From: Multifurca ochricompacta
Taxonomy: Eukaryota; Basidiomycota; Agaricomycetes; Russulales; Russulaceae
NCBI GenBank assembly: GCA_022496185.1
Contig: WTXG01000063.1
Coordinates: 1 to 64,000, forward strand
DNA length: 64,000 nt
Reading direction: 5' to 3'
Shown here: positions 45,416-56,680 of the stretch, piece by piece
How positions within the stretch are numbered: the stretch's first letter is position 1
Layout: every line of letters starts with the position of its first letter
Made by a program: the position numbers and the translations under genes
Notes under the pieces: generated by a model
Seen by the model: only the letters and a program-made list of their open reading frames with translations
Databases searched by the model: none
Told to the model about the DNA's origin: nothing

Positions 45416-45490
45416 GGCCATGTAGCTCAGTGGTTAGAGCGCCGGACCCGGATTGTCCAGAGGTCTTGGGTTCAATCCCCAACGTGGCCA
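45416..45490 (+). other. tRNA-like sequence in TRIM LTR 1
   Basis: Acceptor GGCCATG/CGTGGCC, D arm GCTC/GAGC, T arm TTGGG/CCCAA with loop TTCAATC, so A and B boxes are present. The anticodon arm is GGAC/GTCC with loop CCGGATT; position 33 is C, not T, and the would-be anticodon GGA lacks the long serine variable arm. It is read as a tRNA-derived promoter module rather than a working tRNA. Confidence 0.75.
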
Positions 45491-45727
45491 TTCCTTTTCT
45501 AGAGCGTGGGTTAGGGTCTTGCTTAAGGTCCCTTTGCCAGAGTGCGTGTGGGCCAACATGGTAGCAGCACGTCGTCTACTCTGTGCCTTTGCCCCCTAGA
45601 AAGGAAATTGGGAGAGTTTGCATGCACGGTTGCATGTGTGTGGGGGTGTGTTGACACAAGTGTAGTGCTGCACGATGCAACTCTCACATGACCTTGGTAT
45701 ATAAGGTTATGCTCCATGTAGAACCCA

Positions 45728-45802
45728 GGCCGTGTAGCTCAGTGGTTAGAGCGCTGGACCCGGATTGTCCAGAGGTCTTGGGTTCAATCCCCAATGTGGC
45801 CA
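45728..45802 (+). other. tRNA-like sequence in TRIM LTR 2
   Basis: Same module with compensating or wobble changes (GGCCGTG/TGTGGCC); the anticodon stem CTGGAC/GTCCAG is fully paired here. Loop CCGGATT as in LTR 1. Confidence 0.75.
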
Positions 45803-45870
45803 TTCCTTTTCTAGAGCGTGGGTTAGGGTCTTGCTTAAGGTCCCTTTGCCGGAGTGCGTGTGGGCCAACA

Positions 45871-46391
45871 TGGAGTTGGGGGAAGCATATCAAACTATAT
45901 CAGAACAGTACACCAACATTTTTGCCTGACCCCTTCCCCATCATTGCCTCAACCTTGCACCTCAACTTAATCTGAGCTGCCTTGAAATGCCACACCTTCA
46001 TGAAAACCTGGATGGTAAGCTTTGCTGGTGCTGCAACAGCAAGTATCATCTCAGCTGGTGCTGCCCCACCGCCAAGAAACAATGCCAACACTGCCAGAGT
46101 ACTTTGCACTGGAGTCGCCAATGTTTATTCAGATGACTCACGCAGGCCCCCAATGTTGTCAACCCATCTGGGTGGTGTGGCAAGTGCCTCTCCCACAACA
46201 CTGGCCATCAAGAAATCGACTGTCACATTTATGATGGTTGCTTTCGATGTGGGAGGAGAGGGCCCTATGGTTTTCTACAAACACACGTTTGCCCTGAGGA
46301 TGAAGACAAGGAGAACTATGATGCTGACCACTATGCTGTAGTGGACGACTACCTCTCCTTGGTCCAGGATGATGATGGTATGCCAATCTAG
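45871..46391 (+). pseudogene. Gypsy C ORF3, block 4 with zinc knuckles
   Basis: LGEAYQTISEQY... continues the coiled coil. It is followed by CWCCNSKYHLSWCC, CQHCQSTLHWSRQC, CGKCLSHNTGHQEIDC and a last cluster starting CFRCGRRGPYGF. Stops are TGA near 45928 and in the linker after the second knuckle. It ends with TAG 46389, as in H (VQDDDG near the end). Confidence 0.82.
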
Positions 46392-46422
46392 CTGGCTCTG
46401 CTAGGACTTAGAGAGGGGGTAA

Positions 46423-46949
46423 TGTTATGAACCCCACTATGTTGTCTTGTTTCCCTTTTTTTTCATCCACATGACTCATTGCTTGGCTGTGTTTATCCTT
46501 TGTTGATCATGATTGCACCTTCCTTTGTACCTATCTGTTTCTTATCTCTGACTCATGCTGTGCTTATCTGTGACTCATACATTACACAAGAACTCTTACG
46601 TATTTTCCCACCAGAATCATGACTATACCAGATATGTCTTGGTATATTCTCATCTGACCCACTCTTACCCTGTCCCCCTTTCTAGTTATATTATGACTTT
46701 GTTGATACACCAGGTACAATACTCCAATTCAGACTCTGACTCCATTACATATATAAGGCCTGTCTAGATAGCCCTGTATGCCTTAGACTCGACTTCTTAA
46801 TTGACTTGGTGCATTACCTTCTGGGTGATCTCTAAGACCTGACTCCTGAATTGTCTCAGTGCTTCTGGCACTCTTCTGCTCACTGGCACTAAGGGATTAG
46901 CTCCTGTTGGCTAAACATGCACCCTGATCAAGGGACCTTAAACAGGACC
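46423..46949 (+). repeat. 3' LTR of gypsy C, truncated by copia G
   Basis: TGTTATGAACCCC follows gagagggggtaa. 527 bp are diverged from the H LTR but alignable (TATA tatataagg near 46750, cagtgcttctggcact). The last 50 or so bp are cut off by G at 46950. Confidence 0.85.
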
Positions 46950-47337
46950 TGTTGAACACAGAAGATGTTCAGTGATGCTTCAGGCATCAGGTGATTAGAT
47001 TAGCTACTTTGTAGATTAGATTAGATACCGGAGTTTCGGACTTTTACATTATCATTATTACTTTCTTTCTCACATTCCGCAGTAGCTGACTGATACACCA
47101 TGTAGCATGTGATTTCTGTAGTGGCCAATGGCCTTTCTCCCTCATGTTTATTATTTGGACTCTGTCTGGCACTTGTGGACTTATTCCCAGTGCACAGACC
47201 ATCCCTTGGATAGTATATAAGGGTGTCTGTTTTGTCTCATACACTTCAGAGTTTTCTTCACCTCTGAAGTATAACTTGTTTCTAGCTTAACCTGCTAACA
47301 TCCACAGTCAGTATGCTGCGCACATGCCTGTTCTACA
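46950..47337 (+). repeat. 5' LTR of copia G, spliced single-unit form
   Basis: 388 bp instead of about 500. TATA box starts at 47214; 34 nt later a single exon1 (47248-47270) is joined directly to exon2 (47271-47285). The intron, spacer and second copy are absent, while the flanking U3 and U5 (CTGCTAAC...CCACAG) are retained. Confidence 0.9.
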
Positions 47338-48268
47338 GGTTATGGGCCCTGGGCACGCTTTACTGATCTGTACCTTCTTTTGATCAGTCCAAACCTTTCT
47401 TCAAGCTCACTGCTTCAAGACTTCTTCTCTCCCAATCACAGTCACAGTGAGCTTTGATTTCAACTTATTTTGCCCTTAACTGTCCACAAGGTGGTGCGCT
47501 TTATGTGCCCACCTTGATCTGTCTGGCTAGTCCTTCAGGGGATTCTTGCAAGAGGTGATGAGGGACCCTAAGCAGGTGAAACACCTTGAGTTCCTCATGT
47601 GTGCTCTAAGTAAATAGTATTCATAGTTGTAGCTGGGTTTTCATCCCATCCATAGTCTTAGTAGGCCACTTGCCCAGAAGGCTTGGGGCTATAGGTTCAG
47701 TCAATGCTTGGCTCGATCCATAAGCCAGGTTTAGCGACCTGCAGGTAGAGTTTAGGGTCTAGAACAAGGCATGGGTAGTCACTCCCATGACACTTGGGCT
47801 CGATACAAGTAGGCTTGAACTACTATAGTAGATACACAGTAGCTAAAAGGTTTTGTCTCTGGGCAGAAGTATCCGCTGCTGTAATTGGGGGTTCGCCCCA
47901 ACCAGAGGAAACCTGATAGTCTACTATAGTCATGGCCCCAATCATCTAGGGCTTAATCATGGACTCCACCACCAGCACTAGAGGAAGGGCTCTACACCCT
48001 TTGTCTCTAGTGGAACTTGTGGTTGGCTCCTCCATGACATGACTCCCCATCTATTTACACAATTCCCCCTGATGTGGGCTTAGGACTTGTTGTAGATGGC
48101 GCTAGACAGTCTACTATACTACTTAGAAGTCGCACATCAGAGGCAGGACTTTTTTAAGTTCTGAAGCATAGCACCACAGAATGGACGGGCCCTCTTAAAT
48201 GAGACCTGGACAACTGGTTCTAACTGCTCCTTGGAACCAGGATCAACCCTTTTTTCAAATCATCTCAA
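47338..48268 (+). other. Primer-binding site and leader of copia G
   Basis: GGTTATGGGCCC at 47338-47349; leader as in A with hairpin 47487-47516. No coding content. Confidence 0.65.
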
Positions 48269-51200
48269 ATGTCTTCCATTGTCTTCCCTCCCACCTTCAA
48301 ATTCGATAAACTTGATGGCTCGAATTGGCAGCAATGGTCGGTGTCTTCACTGCCTTGCTGAGGATAAATGGAATAAGAGGCATATCACTCATGATGCCCC
48401 TGAATTCCTGAATCCGCCCAAGCCGAAGAGGTGAAAAGGATGAGAGTACCCAAACGCTTCGCACTTTGGTCAGAGCCAATGTACCTGAATGGAACAGAGT
48501 GGAGGAAGTTCTCATGGGAGTTCTGGTGATGGTAGTATCATCAGAAATATACTCCCAGATTGCCTCTGACAGAATGTATCCACTGTCAATGCCAAGTATG
48601 AGCATTTGGAATCACTCTACAGCTCAGTAGGTAGCATGGACCTACAACTTGTGGTGTTCTGTGTCCTCCTTCCACTTGGAAGAGGCAAACAATTCAGACC
48701 CCAGTTGCAGCGTGTGTTGGATGTGAGGAGTACTCTCAAAGAGAATGGGATGGAGATCTCAATCTCCAGATGAGCTTTATATTGCTCCAATCCCTGCCTC
48801 CATCCTACAGTACCATTGCTGGCTCAATCCTGGTGTCAGGTCCCCTGACCCCTTTCCCCTCAGGACCTTGTACAAAGGTTCCTAAATGAGGAAAGCGACT
48901 TGCTGGCCCGCTGGAAGTGGTGTTGGGGCTGCCCTTAACAAGGCAGCCCATGTCAACAAAAATAAAAATAAAAAACAAACAAATTTCACGCCACAACCAG
49001 CAGGTGCATCTTCGTCCAATGATGTCACCTGCTTCTATTGCCAGAAGCCAGGCCACAAGGCAAATGAATGTCAGCAAAGGAAACAGGCAGAGCCAATGCT
49101 GATGCAGGCAAAAAGGCAACAAGAGGAAGGGGCAAGGCCCCAGTGTACAAAAACTCCACACAAGTAGCTACCATAGTTAATGGTAGTGGCAGAATACAGG
49201 AGGTGCATGAGACACCTCACATTACACTTTATATGATGACCGAGCAAACACAAGAAGTCGATGATGGCAGCAATCCTTGGATGATGGACAGCAGAGCCAC
49301 CACTCACTTTACACCATACTTAGACAATTTCTCTGAGTATTTCCCACACAAGGGACATCAGGTGACAATAGGTGATGGATCCATAGTCCAAGTTGAAGGA
49401 ACAGGCAAAGTCATTCTCAAAACTCGTAATAATTATGAGTTAGAATTAAATAATGTCTTTTATATGCCTGGCAGTGAAAGAATACTGTCGACAAGCTGCA
49501 TCACAGACAAAGGCAGTTCAGTGGAGTTTACTCCATCTGAGGTCAAAATAAAGTACAATAATGCAATTATAGTGGAAGGTGTCAAGGCTATGGGAATCTA
49601 TTGGGTTTTTGGGAAAACAATGCAGAATCTTAATACTGCTTCCCACAAATCTGCATCAAGTAGCCTTGATACCTGGCATTTGTGAATGGGTCATATGTCA
49701 AAAGAGGCCCTCAAAAGACATGCTCCTAAGGCTGTAAAAGGCCTTAGTATTGATAATAGCCAAGTGGAAGACAAGCCGTGTTATGGCTGTGAAATGGGAA
49801 AATCACACCATCTTCCATTCCCTCCCTCTCAAAAGAGAGCTTCAGCACCCTTGGAAGTCATTCATAGTGACCTAGTTGGTCCTTTACAATGTACTTCAAT
49901 TCAAGGAAACCTATACTTCACCACCTTCATAGATGACTTTAGCAGGACAGCTCTAGTTGTTGCTATGAAGGCAAAAAGTGATTTTACATCGGTCTTCTGT
50001 AACATTAAGGCATTCTTGGAAAATAAAACAGACAAGAAAATAAAGACCTTACACACAGACCGAGGTGGTGAATTTGTCAATAGGGAGCTGAAGTCAATAC
50101 TTGAGAATGCTGGCATAGAGCATAAATTGACAATGCCATACTCCCCACAACAGAATGGAAGGGCTGAAAGGTTCAACAGAACTATCATGGAAAAAGCGAC
50201 CAGTATGCTACATCATGCTGGTCTTTCCCTTGGTTTCTGGGAATGTGCAGTGCGAACAGCCTGTCACATATACAATAGAACGCCTATCCGTTCCAATAAG
50301 TGGAGGACACCGCTTGAGCTTCTGGATGGGGACATTCCAGATGTCTCTTATTTTAAAATATTTGGCTGTTTAGCCTATTACACTGTCCCAGAGGACAAAA
50401 GGCGTAAACTGGATCACAAAGCCAGGGAAACAGTCTTTGTTGGGTATGCACCCCACTCTAAAGGATATCTTCTTTGGGATATGCATACTCGATCCTTCGT
50501 ATTGTCAAGAGATGTGACATTTGATGAAGGGTCCTTCCCATCCAACCTTGCTAAGGACAGCAAGGGAAAGCAAAAGGAAAAAGTTTCACCTTTTGTCTTA
50601 GAAACAGAGAGGCCTGTCCAACCTCAACCAGCAATAGCCATGGTTCCTCAGGCTCCTGAAGACAAGGATGCCAAGGTTGAGGAACAGGAGGTAGTGGAAC
50701 CTCAATTAAATCCTGAGCCTACCACACCCGAAAACGAGACACACGATGAAACTATCTATCAGACACCTCCGTCACAAATAATGGAACCATCTGAACTCCC
50801 CCAGAGAACCCGTGCCAAAAGACAATCTAAAAAGAATGTTGGCAGACTTCCCCAACCAGTCTTTACTAGGGAAAGTCCATGCTCTCAGCAACGTGACAGG
50901 GCAGTGCAGGAAGATTTAGATCTTGATACTGCGTGTCCCAAATGTTCATGACGCATGAATCCTCGATTCTATACTGAAAATAATGCTGAGTTCATGCAAG
51001 GTTCTTCCAGACTTGGGCATATGGAATTGCTAAATGCAGCAGGAGTCTTTTATAGAGATCCCCTGACATTTCAGGAGGCAATGCAGTCTGATAATGCCAA
51101 TGAATGGCTTGAGGCATGTAAATATGAAATTGATGCCTTAGATAAACTAGATGTGTGGTGCCTTGAGGATCTTCCAAAAGGAAGAAAGGTGGTCAAGTCA

Positions 51201-51309
51201 AAATGGGTTTTTAAGCTGAAACCAGATGGATGGTTTCGTGCTAGGCTTGTGGCAAAGGGTTTCACCCAAATAGAAGGGGTGGACTTTGATGAAACTTTCT
51301 CTCCAGTTG
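48269..51309 (+). pseudogene. Copia G gag-pol, heavily broken and truncated
   Basis: ATG 48269 starts as in A, but at least six single-base losses destroy gag between 48340 and 48900. The zinc knuckle CFYCQKPGHKANEC, protease (DSRATTHF: Gly of DSG changed to Arg), integrase finger and D-D-E core, and the start of RT are readable from 48886 on. Stops lie at 49683 (TGA) and 50949 (TGA). It ends at FSPV because K follows. Confidence 0.88.
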
Positions 51310-51897
51310 TGTTACGTCCGGTGTGGGACGTTCTGCATGACTTGTGCGACAGCATTGGTCAAGGGTTTCAGATAAGAGGTCAATAGGACCTCTTGGAGTT
51401 CTAGGGGACGAGTCAAAGTCGAAGGGGCTGTTCCCTAAGACGATGTTGAACAGAAAGTGCCAGAAGCACTGAGACAGATGAGTCAGAGATCACAGGGGGA
51501 AGTCCGAAAGACGAACACCGATGTATTCAATAAGTCGAGTCTAAGGTCTACAGCATAGCTAAGATGGACTTATATACATAAAGGGATGGGCGTCTATAGA
51601 TAAGGATATCGGAGTCAAGTGGGCCCAAAGATATGAAAGCGGATGGCGTAAAGCCTGGCTTCTGATAGGGGATTAAGTAAATGTCCGGTCGTAACGATAA
51701 GAAGATAAAAGATAAGGAAAGGTAAACATAGACAAACAGTAGGTACACATGTCCAGACAACAGTCATGGGGATGGAAGCAATGCATGTGAGGGGTCCCAG
51801 GAGGGAGACGTAATGAGGAAGTGAAGGGTTGGTGGACGAGTGGGGTCCTGGTTGGGAAGCGTGAAGAAAATAGGGCTACTGGGCCCTGTTCGTAACA
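51310..51897 (-). repeat. 3' LTR of gypsy K
   Basis: TGTTACG at the plus-strand left end, ending CGTAACA at 51897, next to the purine tract (minus strand of 51898-51912). Confidence 0.92.
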
Positions 51898-51928
51898 TCA
51901 CCCTCCCTTCTGGCTCGAGCTGACCCAG

Positions 51929-53121
51929 CTAGAAACGCGCACCGTCATCATCCTGCACCAAGTCCACATAATCATCTGCCAGATTTCGATCCTCCACGGT
52001 GTAGGTTTCATCTGCCGCGCATTGGTGTGTGCGCAGGAAGCCGTATGGGCCACGCCGTCCGCACTGGCGACACAGGTCGTATACTGGACAATCGAGCTCA
52101 CGATGTCCCGCATTATGTCGCAGACACTTCCCACACCATCCCGAGGGGTTGACAATGGTGGGAGCAACTCCCAGACGCCGGAAGATGCAGAATCTGCTCC
52201 AGTGGAGGTTGCTGCGGCAGTGGCGGCACCATTTGCGATTGAGGGGGCAATTCCAGCTAATATGATACTTGCTATCACATCGCCAGCACGTTTCTCCCCG
52301 GGGGTTCTCATGCATCCGTGGCATCTCGAATCGGTTAGGCAGCAGTTGTGGTGCCGCTCCTAGCGATCGTGGGGGAAGGGGTCAGGCGTATGTGTCAGCG
52401 TACCTCTCTGCAATGGTCTGGTATGTGTCCCCTATTTCCAACCTTTTCCGAATTTCCGTCAACTCCTGCTCGACTTGGAACATGCCCCATGTCAGCCTTG
52501 TCATTTGCTTCGCATACTCCTTGTACTGGGTATTGAGCGTGGTGCGAAGTGCGAGGGTCTTCCGCAGTCTCATTACTTTGGCTTTGAGACGTGGAAGTCG
52601 CATGTCGTTCATCACCTCATCGATCACAAAGGCTCGGGGGTCGTCAGCCACAAGGTGTCCCAGCTGTTCGTCACTCATGGCGTGGTGGAGACGACCTGTG
52701 TATCGCTCTTCCAAGTAGACCGGGGCCCCATAGACAGGCCCGTCCTTTTTCATACATCCCGCAACATCCATCCCTCCATTGGTGTAGAAGATGTACTTAG
52801 CTATTTCCTTCATTCCATCAGCCATGGTAATTTCGAGGGGAAGTACATTGAAGAGTTTGGGTTATTGGTGAAGAAGGGGAACTCGGGTACATTGTCATCT
52901 TGCTCCATGTCGAGGAGGTCATTCGGATGGGGTTCTTCAGAGTGGGTGAAGTCATTGTTCGGGTTGGGTGACTGGTTCTTAACACATTCCTCAGCAGCTT
53001 CATAGTCGATGGGAGAGGAAGGACGAGTAGAGGGGTGAGCGGAGGGAAAAGCTTCCACAACCACCGTAGTGGCAGCGAAGGCGTCAATGGCAGCAGAGGC
53101 AGCAATGGAGGAAGAGGACAT
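51929..53121 (-). pseudogene. Gypsy K ORF3 (zinc-knuckle protein)
   Basis: Starts MSSSSIAASAAIDAF at 53121. One C missing from a C-run near 52840 shifts frame; 52825-52382 continues (GGMDVAGCMKKDGPVYGAP, coiled coil) to TGA 52382. After this TGA (CGA in origin) 52324-51929 holds CWRCDSKYHISWNC, CRHCRSNLHWSRFC, CGKCLRHNAGHRELDC and a last C/H cluster, ending VQDDDGARF. The cleanest copy of the knuckle domain. Confidence 0.88.
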
Positions 53122-53193
53122 GTTGGTTTGTGGTTAGGACGTTGCTGGTGAAGCTTTGTTCTGGGGAAGAAAAGTCAGGGGTTTGCTCTCCTT

Positions 53194-56100
53194 TTAACTA
53201 CTCCTGGGCGCCTGAGGATGCCATAAGTGGAACTCCATGATCAAGTCCGGGGCAAAGATATTCCTGGCTGGTTCCCATGAATTGTCAGAGTCTGGGAATC
53301 CCTTCCACTTGATCAGGTAATGTAGTTTGCGCCCTCGGCCTCAATAAGCAGAGTTCATAATCTGCTCCACTTCCCACTCTGCTTCTCCATCGACTAGTTC
53401 CAGTGGAGGTCTTGGGAAGTTTTCCCCATGAATGGATGTTTCCTTGTATGGTGTTAGAAGCTTCGCATGGAAGACTGGGTGGATCTTCCATGTGGGGGAA
53501 GTTCAAGTTCATATGACACATCTGATAATTTCCTTGTGATTCTGAAGGGCCCGTGACATCGGGGTGCTGACTTAGCCGTGGGGTGTGATGTATGGATGTG
53601 CTTCCCTTCCAGCCAGACCTGTTCATCAACTCGATAAGGTGTGAATTTCGAGGGCTTATCTGATAAGGTCCGCTGTGCCTTTAACAGGTTTTCATTGGCC
53701 AATTTCCGGATCTCATCCCATTGGCTGAGTCACTGTGCGGTTGTGGGGACATTTGTTGGCTTATCAGTCCATGTGGTGCGTGGTACCCAGCCCATGATAA
53801 GGGAAAATGGGGGGGTTCTTGTTGTGCCGTTAGGCCAGGAGTTATGTGCAAACTCCGCTGTTGCAAGCCAGTCTGCCCAGTCGTCCTGTCGTCCATTGCA
53901 CCAGAATCAGAGGTACTGCTCCAGCCATTGATTGGTACGCTCTGACTGTCCGTCTGTCTGGGGGTGGTAGGCTGTCGAGATGTTTTGTTGTATGTCCAGA
54001 ACCTTGCATAATGCTCTGGCGAACGTCGAAGTAAAGCGTGGGTCTCGGTCGGATATGATCTTTTCTGGGAGACCATAGTGTCGGTAGACGTGGTCAAGAT
54101 AGAGTTTGGCCACTCCTTCCACTGTGATGGACTCCTTGCACAGTATGAAGAGCGCTGCCTTGGAGTAGTCATGGTCTGTGATGGTCAAAATGGAGTCAAA
54201 GCCCCTAGAGTTGGGTAGTTTGACTATGAAATCCATGGTGATTGTTTGGAATGGCAGGGACATGGTAGGAGTGATGGGGAGCATTGCCGGGGGTGCGGGT
54301 GTGTGTTCACTTTGTTAGCCTGGCAGTCCGCACAGCCCTTCATGTAGTCTTCAACATCTTTCTTCATGTTGGGCCACCAGTAGTCACGTTTGGCGAGGGC
54401 ATAAGTATTGGCAATGCCTGGGTGACCAGCAGAAGGGAGATCATGGTGAAAATGGATCACCCCCCTCTTAATGTTGTCGCCACCGGTGACAACGAGTCTA
54501 TCTCCGTCCTTCCACCAAAGACCATTGATTTCTTTCAGGTTGTGGGTGTCAGCCCACGAGCAGCATAGTCCTGGGTTCATATTTTGTGAGACTTGTGCCC
54601 ACAGGTCCATATCATGGAGGCTGACTATGGCTGTCTTCGCAAACACCTCTTCTGGTAGGACCGTTACATGGTCATTGTCATCTTCCCCTGTGTGCATATC
54701 TGGCCTTCGTGATAGTGCATCCGCTTGCGCATTCTGACTTCCTGCAATGTGTTTCAGGGTAAAGTCATATTCCTCAAGCTCTAAGACCTCTCGCGCTACG
54801 CATCGGCTGATCTTGTGGGGTTCTTTCCAGTATAACAGGTTAGAATGATCAGTATAGATGACTGTTTTGTGGGGATTCCCTGCAAGGTATGGCCGCCAAT
54901 GCCGTAGTGCCTTGACTATGGCTAGGAGCTCCCTATCCCAAATGTCATAATTTCGTTCAGCAGATGAAAAGGTTTCTGAGTAGTATGCCACTGGGTGAGG
55001 TACTTGCAGATTGTCCCTTTGATACAACACTGCTCCATTTGCGAAATGGGAGGCATCCACTTCTAGCTCGAAGGGGCGATTCAGGTCAGGTTGAATAAGC
55101 ACTGGTTCTGAGCCGACCAGGTCTCTAATCTGCTCGAATGCTCATTGTTGTTCAGTACTCCAATGCCATGGCACATCCTTCTTCAGGAGGTCATTTAGGG
55201 GTCGTGCTATGTCTGAGAATCCTTTAACGAAACACTGGTAGAAGTTGCAGAATCCAATAAAGGACCGGACATCCTTGACACAAGTTGGCGTTGGCCATTC
55301 CCGAATTCCTTGTACCTTGACGGGGTCCATACGCACTTGTCCTCCCTCCAGGATAACTCCCAAGTACTCAACACTCTGCTGTTCGAAGGAGCATTTTGCG
55401 GGTTTGAGGTACAGATCGTGCTCGTGCAATATGTCTAGCACCTGATGTACTCATTCTCGGTGGTGATTCAAATCGTTGGCGGTGGCAACCAAAATGTCAT
55501 CCATATAGACTACCACTTCGCCAGTGAGGATGAGATCTCGGAAGATGTGATTCATCATAGATTGGAACGTTGCCGGTGAATTTGTGAGCCCGAAGAACAT
55601 GACGTTCGGTTCAAACAATCCTTGGTTCATTTTGAACGCTGCTTTGCACTGGTTGCCTTCCTTGATTCTGACATTGTTGTAACCCCATCGTACATCCATC
55701 TTTGAAAAGAGGGATTTATCCCGCATGGTGTCGATGAGTTCGGAAATGAGGGGCAAGGGGTAGGCATTCTTTACAGTGTACATGTTAATCTTCCGATAGT
55801 CCTGGACTGGTCGCAGCTTGCCGTCCTTCTTTTTGATAAAGAAGAAGGGTGAGGCGTACTGCAACTTGGATGGGCAAATGTATCCCTTGGCTAAATGTTC
55901 CTCGAGAAACTCAGTAAGTGCCGCCTGTTCGGTTTGGGACAGTGGATAGACTTTACAGTCTATAGCAGCTGGTGTGTCTGGGAGGAGGTCAATGGCATGA
56001 TCCCATGGCCGTTCGGGGGGGAAGCAATGTGATTCTTCCTTGGAGAATACCCTCCAATGCCACTGATAAACACTTGGCACCACGTCATGGTAAGTTTTCT

Positions 56101-56680
56101 CAACTTGTCCCTGCACGGCCTTCTGGGCTAGTTCTGACGCTTTGGTGGCATAACACTGACCCGGTTCTTCCACTTCTTCTGTTCATGTAGTCTTGATTAC
56201 TGGATGTCTGATCGCGTAATCGTAACCCAGCAACATAATAATGGTTGGGTACGAGTCCTTATCCATGGTTGCATCAGCCCAGTTAATCTTTGGTTCAAAA
56301 GCCGCAAGCCATGGATATCCCAAGATGAGGTCCTCATCTCCCAGATCCGTAATTAAGAAGCGAATGACCTTCGTCGTCTCTCCCACTTGGACCCTTAGGT
56401 CTGTATAGTGGGTGATCTTTCCGGCATGATTGGCCGTCCCATCAATGTTCCAAATATTCTTTTCCTGGGGGAGTGCCAGCCTTCCCAAACCCATTGTTCG
56501 TATTAGTCATGGGTGAATGAAATTGTCTGTGGCTCCGGAGTCCACTAAGATGTCTCGGTCGGCCGTCCTCTGTGTAGTTTCAAAATGTACTGGTATTTTC
56601 AACGACTTGAATCGACTAGCATACACAGAGGTAACATGGAGTGCTCGTGCCCAGGCCGATGGGTTTGAGCCTAACAAAAA
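53194..56680 (-). pseudogene. Gypsy K pol, several stops and single-base losses
   Basis: Protease and linker (56494-56183, LPQEKNIWNIDG), RT (56173-55451, VVYMDDILVAT), RNase H (55102-54224), integrase core (54284-53907, MDFIVKLP, SDRDPRFTS, QTDGQSERTNQ), C-terminus and chromodomain near 53300-53400 (LIKWKGFPDSDNSWEP), ending TAA 53194. Stops between pieces are TGA; the frame breaks near 54290 and 53495 look like one C missing from C-runs. Confidence 0.88.

Larger units (their letters stand above)
45337..45870 (+). mobile_element. TRIM: miniature LTR element with tRNA-like LTRs
   Basis: 534 bp: LTR 45337-45558, interior 45559-45648 (90 bp), LTR 45649-45870, both LTRs 222 bp, TGTTGACAC...GGCCAACA, flanked by tggag (45332-45336, 45871-45875). 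The interior starts TGGTAGCAGCAC (possible primer-binding site) and ends in a purine-rich tgtgtgggggtg. No coding capacity. The LTRs differ at five sites, all transitions at CpG-derived dinucleotides. Confidence 0.9.
13364..46949 (+). mobile_element. Old gypsy element C, host of several insertions
   Basis: A Ty3/gypsy chromovirus on the plus strand lacks its 5' LTR, gag and protease start (lost at the B junction). It consists of pol 13364-16748, ORF3 in four blocks (16749-16871, 43157-43497, 45120-45336, 45871-46391), a purine tract (gagagggggt) and a truncated 3' LTR (46423-46949). Joining the blocks at the target duplications of the intruders restores alignment to H ORF3. C is the oldest layer. 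Confidence 0.88.
46950..51309 (+). mobile_element. Copia element G, 3' end missing
   Basis: A-family copia with 5' LTR 46950-47337, primer-binding site 47338-47349, leader, and a gag-pol truncated in the RT N-terminus (FSPV) where gypsy K begins. The left flank is ggacc in the LTR of C. No 3' LTR for G exists in the window. Confidence 0.9.

Noticed and set aside
45416..45490. Two functional tRNA genes (also 45728-45802)
   Set aside because: Both lie inside TRIM LTRs, the anticodon loop has C at position 33, and the apparent anticodon does not fit the arm structure. Treated as tRNA-derived modules.
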